A stretch of DNA of 20,280 nt from Pelargonium cotyledonis (taxonomy: Eukaryota; Streptophyta; Magnoliopsida; Geraniales; Geraniaceae): positions 1 through 20,280 of the forward strand of contig JAYMTA010001379.1 of NCBI GenBank assembly GCA_036897625.1, written 5' to 3'. The translations under genes were made by a program, and so were the position numbers. The notes beneath the pieces are model-generated. The model made no database searches, had not been told where the DNA came from, and saw only the letters and a program-made list of their open reading frames with translations. Below, one piece after another: positions 1 to 8,121 of the stretch (position 1 is the stretch's first letter; each line of letters begins with the position of its first letter).

Positions 1-1713
1 TGGCGGTTCTTGGTTACTTGTATAGTGGGAAGGTGAGCTTGTGCCCGCAAGGTGTTTGTGTTTGTGTCGATGAGGATTGCTCGCATATTGGGTGTAGACC
101 AGCCGTGGATTTCTTGGTGGAGGTGCTCTATGCTTCTTCAACCTTTCAGGTTCCCAAACTCGTGACCTTGTATCAGGTCAGATGTTCGAGCCTTTGTTGT
201 CACGCTTGCTTATAAAAAAAAACTGTCGATTTACTATTTAAAGCATATCTGTTTTGCAATCTTGAATCAACTTTTGCTTCACTACAGAATCGCCTTCTGG
301 ACATTCTTGAAAAGGTTGCTGTAGATGACATATTGGTGGTGTTTGCTGTTGCAAACATTTGTGCATGCGAGAGATTGCTTGAAAGATGCGTGGAGATTCT
401 CGTTAGATCGGATGTGGATTTCTTGACTCTGGACAAAGCCTTGCCTCAACATATGGTGAAACGAATCAGCGATGCGCGTGTTCGATTCGGTTTCAACAAT
501 CTCGAAAGCTACAGCTTTGTAGATAAACATGTGAAGCGAATACACCGAGCGTTGGATTCAGATGATGTTGAACTTGTCCGAATGCTACTGAAGGAGGCAC
601 TCACTACTCTAGATGATGCTTGTGCCCTCCACTATGCTGTAGCGTATTGCGACGCGAAGACAACAACCGAGCTTCTTGATCTTGGACTCGCGGATGTGAA
701 TCGAAGAAACTCGAGGGGGTACACGGTGCTGCACGCTGCTGCTATGCGAAAAGAGCCTAAGATCATTGTTTCGCTTCTAACGAAAGGAGCTAGGCCATCT
801 GATCTCACATCAGATGGTAAAAAAGCACTTCAGATCTCTAAGAGGCTCACCAAGGCTGTTGATTACTACAAGTACACAGAGGAAGGTAAGTCTTGTCCTA
901 CTGATAGGTTGTGCATAGAGATATTGGAGCAAGCCGAGAGGAGAGAGCCGCTGCTAGGTGAAGCCTCCCTTTCTCTCGCTATGGCAGGAGACGATTTACG
1001 CATGAAACTGTTGTACCTCGAGAATAGAGGTAACATTATACCTTTTCCTGAAGCTGCATTGCATAACACAATTGTACAATTTGGAGTTTGTGTTTTTGCT
1101 GATGAAGTTGAAATGTTGTTCTCAGTTGGACTAGCAAAGCTCTTGTATCCCATGGAAGCTAAGGTTATAATGGATATAGCTCATTTGGATGGCACTTGTG
1201 AGTTCCAGCTTGATGGCATTGCTTCTCCAACAAGTTATTTATCTGGAAAGAAGAGAACATCAGTTGATTTAAATGAAGCACCTTTCTGGATTCAAGAGGA
1301 GCATCTCACTAGACTAGAGCACTCTCTAGAGCTAGTAAGGTTTTAATTTTATTGCAACATATGCATCATTTTCATGATTTCATCATAGCATAGATGGTTT
1401 GATGTGTTATGATCTGTCCTTTTTCCTGAGAGCAGTGGAGCTCGGGAAACACTTCTTCCCGCGTTGCTCGGAGGTACTGAATAAGATCATGGACACCGAC
1501 GACTTGTCACAGCTTGCATATGTGGGGAATGACACTGCAGAAGAGAGACTGCTGAGGAGAACAAGGTATGTGGAGCTTCAAGAAGTTTTAGCAAAGGCTT
1601 TTGATGAGGACAAAGAGGCTTTTGATAGGTCTACCGTATCATCTTCATCGTCCTCAACATCCATGGGAGTGGTGAGGAGGCCAATGGTAAGATCACCATC
1701 AAGATATAAGTAA
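1..1713 (+). CDS. NPR1: NPR1 salicylic-acid receptor/co-activator, 5'-partial, apparent frameshift in exon 3
   Basis: NPR1 binds salicylic acid and works with TGA factors in the nucleus to switch on defence genes. Coding exons by phase and splice sites: <1-176, 288-1029, 1126-1334, 1436-1713. The ATG and most of the BTB domain lie left of the window. Exon 1 keeps the BTB-linked zinc motif C-x4-C-x-H-x2-C (VCVDEDCSHIGC). Exon 2 holds the ankyrin repeats (LDDACALHYAVAYCDAK, RGYTVLHAAAMRKEP) and ends in LENR, whose Arg matches Arabidopsis Arg432, needed for salicylate binding. Exon 4 carries the VELGKHFFPRCSEVLNKIM block and a Ser-rich tail. By my count the sites of Arabidopsis Cys156, Cys521 and Cys529 are Ser, Thr and Tyr here. 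Exon 3 ends one base short of the phase exon 4 needs (see findings). The residues match woody-plant NPR1 as I remember it better than NPR3/4. Confidence 0.88.
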
Positions 1714-2369
1714 TTGCTCTGTGTAGAGGACTAGGAAGGGCTTGTTGTTGTACCCAATTCAAGTAGTTTTCTTACCTTTTTTCACATGTACTATTCTAAA
1801 TTAACCTTCTAAATTGAAGAGAGAGAGAGAGAAAAACAATTTTGATATTGTTTTGGTGATGTAGGTTCTATCATCTTCTTTTCTGGTTTGATCTTGATCA
1901 AACCATACCAGACAGCTCAAGTGTGTCCCAAAGTCAAACCCATATTGCATAAGCATCCAATAACATCATTCATGAACACTTCACTTTGTCTCTAGTGACA
2001 AAATCTCATATGAAACCAGTTTCTAGTGACATCTGACACAATAGCATTCTTTAAAAACACATCAACCATCTGCTGGTGTAGCAACAGCATCAAATGAAAA
2101 TAGTTCTAAAATTCCCATTAAACATATAAACTTATACCATCTTTCTGTTTCATGAAGTAACAAACAATCTATGGATCCTAAAGAGCCTAGAATCAGTGAA
2201 ACCACATTCCAAAGACCAAATTTAACCAAAGAGTAAGTAAACTGTCAAGCTAGTGTAAAAGTATTGAAAAGAAAGGAAAATAAGAGAGAAAATCAATATA
2301 AACATCTTGTGAATGGACATTAGCAGAAGTTGAAGTTGTCTACTAGCTGAAAGACCCATCCTCAGCAAC
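1714..2369. other. Convergent intergenic spacer between NPR1 and HSF 3' ends
   Basis: The spacer has no convincing coding sequence. The left part should hold the NPR1 3' UTR and includes a short GA dinucleotide run at about 1817-1832. The right part should hold the HSF 3' UTR and polyadenylation region on the minus strand. Both genes end here, so no promoter is expected. No repeat or RNA gene was recognised. Confidence 0.5.
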
Positions 2370-2454
2370 CTGCAGAAGTAGATGTATTTGCATCACAATT
2401 CACAACATTTCAACACAATGTTCTGTAAAAATGTGAAACAATAGATATAGATAC
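2370..2454 (-). other. Possible 3' UTR intron of the HSF gene
   Basis: On the minus strand, 11 bases after the TGA, a donor reads CAACAG|gtatct and an acceptor reads cttctgcag|GTTGC, enclosing 85 AT-rich bases. Both sites fit plant consensus. The junction is much less than 50 bases from the stop, so it should not trigger nonsense-mediated decay. There is no transcript support. Confidence 0.35.
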
Positions 2455-2465
2455 CTGTTGAGAAC

Positions 2466-3777
2466 TCAAGGGAGTGGTGACATACATTCCTCCAGGCCAA
2501 TATAGATTTTGTAGAAACTGGAATCGAAGTCGCGATTCGAATCATCTTTGGCAACCAAATCCTCATCTTCCCACTTGGAATAACTAGTCTCATTCATATC
2601 AGCAAATGCAGGCACCTCTTTGTCAACTTGCTTCCCACAATCAGCACATTCCTCACAATTGAAGCTATCCACCAATACCCTGCGTTTCTTGCCCAATTCG
2701 TCTCCCTCTAGCTCTGTTATTTGCTTCCTCTTGCGCATAAGTAGCTCGACGAACTCAGCATTGCCCGCCTTGGAAAGGAAAATGAGAATCTGTTTCTGCC
2801 TACACTCAACATGTTTGATTCTCTCCTCGACAGCAGCTATCTGAATCTGCGAGTCCTCTAGTTGCTTGATCAGTTTCAAGATATCAGATCTCATAGTGTT
2901 CTTTTCTTTCTTCAGAATCTCGACTTCGGCTTGCAATCGAAGTTTTGCCGAATCAGAAGCCTCGATCTGGTGCTTGGAATTGGTGGTGTTGATGGGTTTA
3001 ATTCTCCTCTTAATGTTCCTCAGCAAATGCCTCTTTCCTTCCTGAAAAAAGTCATTGAAAAACTCCCATCGATCCCAATCGATCTTCCTGAAACACTACG
3101 CCACACACAACAAAATCACAAATTAACAATATCAATGCTCTTATACACAATTCATTACATATCTACAACATCAAACTAGCATTATACCAAACAAATTATT
3201 GTAAATTTGTCCCAGAAGCTACAATGTGATCACTCACGTAAGTGTTGAGCTGGCGAATGAAACTCGAGAAGTTGCTGTGCTTGAAGTACTGGGGAAGGAG
3301 GGTTTTGGAGAATTCGTGCGAATCCCAGACAACGAAGCTCTTGCCGGAGTGGCTCCACGAAATGATCGGATTGGTACTCGGATCGTCCACCATTTGAAAC
3401 GTCTTGTTCAGAAATGCTGGTGGGTTCAAATATTCTTGCAGCTCCTTCAATGCATTCGCTAGACCAACAGGTGAAGAAGACGACGACCCACCAACAGCTT
3501 CACCGAAAAACGCCTCTTCTTTCACCGGCTCAATTTTGGCGGCGGCGGCTTCTGCTTCCTCCTCCGGCTCCACTTTTCGCATGTGATCCGAGCTCTGTTC
3601 TGAGGACAGTGGAGGCAAGACGTGGCCAAAAAGAGTGAAGTGTTGGAAAGAGCCGCCGGCGCCGCCGGAAGAGTGCGAACCATCCGGAGGTTGTAGGTCC
3701 AACAGCATCGATAAAAATGAGGATTGAAAGCCATTTCCAGCTCCGTCTCCGCCGCCATTAGAACAATCAGTGGCCAT
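2466..3777 (-). CDS. Class A heat stress transcription factor (HSF), 389 aa, two exons
   Basis: HSFs trimerise and bind nGAAn heat shock elements in the nucleus. Exon 1 is complement 3238-3777 (180 codons from [10 protein letters not shown]); exon 2 is complement 3095-2466 (209 codons plus TGA); the 142-base intron sits at the family-typical place after RQLNTY. The N-terminus (1-118) is rich in Gly, Ser and acidic residues. The DNA-binding domain is about 119-213, with recognition-helix residues [12 protein letters not shown] intact. The heptad oligomerisation region is about 233-290 and has the long class A spacing ([10 protein letters not shown] to [11 protein letters not shown]). KKRR at 316-319 is a likely nuclear signal. 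CEECADC (327-333) and KWEDEDL (354-360, possible AHA-like activator) follow. Oddities: YGFRK reads YCFRK across the junction, and the wing reads [14 protein letters not shown] instead of the usual DPDRWEFANEGF. The A2/A6/A7/A9 neighbourhood is likely; the subclass is not settled. Confidence 0.9.
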
Positions 3778-3845
3778 TGTTGAAGAAGAAAAGATGAGTT
3801 TATGGTTTTGGTGATATAATTAATAATTGATGAATCGGTCGGTCG

Positions 3846-3852
3846 ATTTATA
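3846..3852 (-). promoter_or_regulatory. TATA box of the HSF gene
   Basis: The minus strand reads CTCTATAAATCG about 70 bases upstream of the HSF ATG, the expected place for a TATA box with a short 5' leader. GAAAC-AGAAAC lies just upstream on the same strand, but it is not a proper inverted nGAAn array, so I do not call a heat shock element. Confidence 0.55.
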
Positions 3853-4094
3853 GAGATGCAGGTGGGTCGCCACGTTTCTGTTTCGGATATATTTGCCATT
3901 TGTAACGTTGTTCTATGAGTTGATGTTGTCCACCTGTAACACTCACACAGACAGGTCTCTCCCATGTATGTACCTGCTGCTTATATTCTCTGCCCAAAAA
4001 TGCATGTTTTTGTGATTTGCTTCTCAATGTGTGTTTTACTATTAAAAGCTTAGAAAATATTGAAATAGTAAAGTTAAAAGAAAGTATTAATTTA

Positions 4095-4624
4095 AGGGTT
4101 AAATGCTTTTACCTCACTGACCGACACATTTTTTGGTTTTAGCCCTTAATTAGGGTTTAACATGGTTTAAGCCCTTGGTGGACTCCTCTATTTTTTTGAA
4201 TTAAACCCACATTATCGGTTATAGCCGATTTTGATGAGCTACATTAGTTGAGGGTCATGTCACCTAAGATTTAGTTCATACCAACTTCCAATTGCGATAG
4301 ATGGAACGAAAAAGTTTTTTTTTTTTTTTTTTTTTCTGAGATAATCACATCCGAAACGACGTCGTTTTGGCGTTCTTACCTAAAAAAAAATGAAACAAAA
4401 ACGTTGTTGTTCTAACTCTAATAGTTGGAATATGACATGTATTGTTAACGTGGTCTAAAATCTTAAGTGACATGATGACGTGTTCCATCAAAATCGAATA
4501 TAACATGTAACGTGGGTTTAATTCAAAATAAAATTAAAGTCTATGGACTCAAAACATGCTAAAACCTAATTAGGGGCTAAAGCTAAAAAAAATGTCAGTT
4601 CAGTTGAGACAAAAACAATTAACC
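4095..4624. mobile_element. Non-autonomous Mutator-like fold-back element (MITE-like, 530 bp)
   Basis: An identical 9-bp duplication, ATTAATTTA, flanks the element at 4086-4094 and 4625-4633. Its ends are inverted copies: AGGGTTAAATGCTTTTACC on the left against GGTTAATTGTTTTTGTC on the reverse of the right. The inverted similarity runs deep into both arms: TTTTAGCCCTTAATTAGGG pairs with TTTAGCCCCTAATTAGG, and GAATTAAACCCAC occurs in both. The middle has a run of about 20 T and the palindrome AAACGACGTCGTTT (4354-4367). A 9-bp duplication with long inverted repeats and no transposase is typical of non-autonomous Mutator-like elements. The arms differ at many places, so the copy is not recent. 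Confidence 0.75.
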
Positions 4625-4633
4625 ATTAATTTA

Positions 4634-5690
4634 ATTAAATCAACAATTAAAATAAGTGGAATACATTTTAAGCATCTAATTTGCCATTATCTAACTCATA
4701 AGCAATTGCACGTTATTATAACTGTCAAGACGTCAAATTATACTTCAATGTGTTGGAAGCCAATGTTCTCGAACCAAGTCGAGACTTATCGGATGACAAT
4801 ATATAGCGTCTGCCACTCGACGATGTCGTGCTCCTCATAAACCTAACAGCACGGCCGCAACGAACAAACCACTCTCATCTTTCACCCCTCGTCGTAATAC
4901 TCATTACTAGTTCATTATATTGGTAATATAAAATTAATGTGGTGGAACGAAATTGAACTTCTATTGTTATTTTTAAATAAATAATTAACTCATAATATTA
5001 TAGCACGTGATACAACAAAATTATCAAAACCATGTTGAGTTTGATTGGAACAAGTGAAATTGTCGTTTTCATTAATAGAAATCTTATATAACAAATTTCA
5101 AAACCATAGTTATTAACTTCGTTAGTTTGTCTTGGTAGCCTTAATTTGTAATCAAAACTATTTATCCAATGTACAAACTATAAGAGAGTCACTAATGCAT
5201 GACTGCATGTACTAAAGTACTGACTAGAATATAATTGAACTCCAATTTCTTCTCATCCTTTTCACAACTTTCCTCTACCTTTTATTCATCGTGAACCGTT
5301 TAAGATCACAACATGCGAATTTCAACGGCCAGGATGGAGCGATTTCTTGGGTCCCACGCCAATTCGCATATCCATCACAGTATATGCAGGTGGGCTCACG
5401 CAAAAAACAATTTAGGAGTACTTTACGGTTGTTCACTGCTCACTTACTTGTTCGGGTTAAGGACATTTTACTAACAGTGTAGGAGTTAAGACCCGAAGAC
5501 AACACACACGTGTCGTCTTCCCAAGGTTTCACCATTATTTGCGTTGTTCGTATAAATATAGTTGACAATTTGACACATTAAATTTACGAAAAAATTGCAT
5601 GACTCATTCGAACTTACAATTTAAAATATATGCATTTTTAGAACTATAATTAAAATTAAATGACCATTTAAAAGAAATTTAATCTCTTTC
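4634..5690. other. AT-rich intergenic sequence, no gene recognised
   Basis: Open frames here are short, lack family resemblance and show no coding-like composition. The only structured item is an imperfect palindrome at 5495-5520 around ACACGTGT, listed separately. Confidence 0.4.
5495..5520. repeat. Imperfect 26-bp palindrome containing CACGTG
   Basis: GAAGAC at the left end pairs with GTCTTC at the right end, and the interior ACACACACGTGTCG is nearly self-complementary. The core CACGTG is a G-box. It lies more than 1.5 kb from any recognised start codon, so a regulatory role is speculative. Confidence 0.4.
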
Positions 5691-7594
5691 AACTCTACTT
5701 GTTCCATCCAGTCCTCTTTTAAGAAGCATGTAGAAAGTACACACGCTCCATCGGCTTCTCCATGAACTGTATGTTGGTCTTGTTTTGTAATTCTCTTCAA
5801 GACCTTCCTTGAACAAGTCTTTTAATATATCTTTAATGACCATTTGTCGTCTAACCTTGCCAACTAATCTCAATTCAACTCAAATGACTTACTCCTTATT
5901 CACTTTAATAAGTCGCTTTTAGGTTTCCTTATCATGATCTATTATTGCCTTAACGAACCTTCTCATTGATTCTTAATTTGGTTACTAGCCCAAACAAAGC
6001 CCTAATCCCGAAAATCGAGGTTATAAAATGGTTATGTGTTGAAGAGCCTTTTGAAACTTTTCTTTTCATCAAATCTCTCTCCAACATGGCCCATCCGACT
6101 CTCTATGCGATTACATTAAAAACATTTTTTTTTTCTCTCATGTCCTACTTACAACCCATCATCACTTTTAATTTCCCCGTAAATCTCTTCAAGTATCCTC
6201 TTGATGAGCCTCTGTAACCATAATTATGCGAGTCTCATTTTGGTGATCATTCATACTTTGCTCTCACAAACCTTCTTAGGTTGATTCTTGATGACCCTTC
6301 GACACCTTACCATCACGATACTTATCAATTATCCACATGATGTTCTTTTTCCGCGTCACTTGTCAACTTGTTAAGACTATCTCAACTCGCGAGTCATTTT
6401 TAATCTCCTTTATGACCCTCTTATCATCTTGTCCATACGATTTTCTTTGGGTCGCTTCTTGATCACTATTTGTCACATCCACATATCATTTGATGACCCT
6501 CTATCGTATGAACCAACTTTAGGTTACCTCTAATATATGACTTTGTCCATCTAAATCAGAGAATTGGTTAGGTGTCTATGAATGTATGAATTCCTTCCAC
6601 ATCTCATCAAGTCTTATCTCACCGAATTCGTTCATATCTTTCTTTATGACTTATCTCAAGTTTACCTCAATAAGCTCAAGTGGACATCGTGGGAGAGACA
6701 TGAAACTCGAATGGATTTTCATGGAGGCAAGACTTATTGGAATCTTTAGTGAATTTTCAACAAATGTTTAAACAAAAATGTAATTATTACATCAACCATT
6801 AACTATCTTCATAAAGTGACCTTGAAATTAGAAGTTTTTTTTTTTTTTTTTGGAAGAAAAAAACATTGCATGCATGTATTTCTTCAAGTAGTGAACACAT
6901 ATAAATTGAAATGATTGAAATAAGACACGGCGAAACATGTATTTAATAATTACACTTGTTAAAATAGACATTTTTTCCACAAAGGTAAAATAAACATTTT
7001 TATCATATAAATGTGTCTACACAAAATAAAAACGTAAAAAATAGTGTGAATTATTTAAAATGTGCATATAGTCATCTTGCGTGACCCTTCAACCCGCACC
7101 AACAAAAATATATGTATTTTGATGTAGTACAAGTCCCCCGCACTTGCATCTTGCATATGTGCTACCTTTCTAAGAAAGAGGCTCATTTATCCGCGCTCGA
7201 CTTAAAACACTAAAGCCCTCGCATGAGGTTGAAATCTAAAAGACCCATGTTCCTCTATGTACCGCTTATGGAAGTCACATTTCTAAACCTATTCAAGACC
7301 TACACTCCTTATGAAGCTCATGTTAACCCCTCATCTACAAATTGTGCCTACGGGATCTCATAAAACTCACCATCCGGATCGACCCCGGTCTAGATTTTGG
7401 ACCACCATACAACTTGAACAACTCTAGTTACAACGCATGTTCTTGGGAATAAAAAAGAATATACAAAAAGAATATACAAAAATAATTCATTTGTCACCAA
7501 TTTTTTATAAATGAAAATTAAAACACCCATGATTAGATAGTAAAATCATAGATTAGTCATGTATATATGAGCTTGTTCAAAAAGTATGCTCATA
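5691..7594. other. Unclassified intergenic region, probably decayed repeats
   Basis: No gene recognised. From 5690 to 6770 the plus strand is pyrimidine-rich and repeats loose variants of TGATGACCCT and TTATGACCCTC (for example near 6290, 6410 and 6490), as if built from old repeated sequence. The frames at 5966-6217 and 6586-6771 match nothing I know. From 7080 to 7440 the composition is richer in GC (CCCCCGCACTTGC, CCGGATCGACCCCGG) than its surroundings, which suggests a fragment of a dispersed repeat, but no ends or target duplication can be seen. T runs occur at about 6835-6851. Confidence 0.35.
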
Positions 7595-7604
7595 AAAAAT
7601 TTAA

Positions 7605-7909
7605 GGTAAAATACCCAATTTGGTCCCCGAACTATAGTATGATTGTCTCTATTTAGTTTATAAACTTTTTTTTTAAACAAAAAATAGTCCTTGAACTTTT
7701 GAGTTTGACCACAATTGGGTTATGAACTTTGTTTTGACCAGAAATAGTCATTGAACTTTCACATATTGACTCAAAATGATCATTGTCATTAGAGCTTATA
7801 TCAAAAGTTCATTGACAAAATTAAGTCAATGTGCGAAAGTTTATGGACCATTTCGGGATTAAATTGGAACTAAACATAAAAATTCGGGGACTAAATTTAC
7901 ACTTTTACC
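7605..7909. mobile_element. Small Mutator-like MITE (305 bp), family member 1
   Basis: The ends are inverted repeats: GGTAAAATACCCAATTTGG on the left and, on the reverse strand from the right, GGTAAAAGTGTAAATTTAG, both followed by TCCCCGAA. Flanking 9-mers AAAATTTAA (7596-7604) and AAAAATTAA (7910-7918) match at 8 of 9 places. The interior 7753-7781 matches the reverse complement of 12821-12849 at 28 of 29 bases, so this is the same family as the element at 12736-12995. There is no coding capacity. Confidence 0.65.
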
Positions 7910-8027
7910 AAAAATTAATGAAAAATTAGTTAGTTTTGTAGGAGTGAAAGTTTAATTGGTTCATTAATTATAGCAACTGCCGCCTACAAATTAAAGAGAA
8001 AACAGAGACTGAAAGGATTTAAACAGC

Positions 8028-8066
8028 CTCTCTTCTCTTCTCTTCTCATCTCATCTCTAGGGTTTT
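8028..8066 (+). promoter_or_regulatory. Pyrimidine patch and telo-box upstream of NAP1
   Basis: A CT-rich stretch (CTCTTCTCTTCTCATCTCATC) is followed by TAGGGTTTTAG, a telo-box in reverse orientation, about 55 bases before the NAP1 ATG. Plant genes tied to cell division and protein synthesis often have this arrangement near the start of transcription. Confidence 0.55.
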
Positions 8067-8121
8067 AGCAGACCCACCGTTATCTTCTCCCATCTCTTCG
8101 CGTCACCGACCTCCGTCTACA

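Noticed and set aside
3878-3895. Heat shock element upstream of the HSF
   Set aside because: GAAAC-AGAAAC on the minus strand is a direct repeat, not alternating nGAAnnTTCn units.
3522-3965. 147-aa frame on the minus strand over the HSF start
   Set aside because: It is an off-frame shadow of HSF exon 1 and its promoter, with no family resemblance.
5679-6771. Frames of 60-85 codons on both strands in the spacer
   Set aside because: They have no recognised motif, irregular composition and no splice partners; treated as unclassified sequence.
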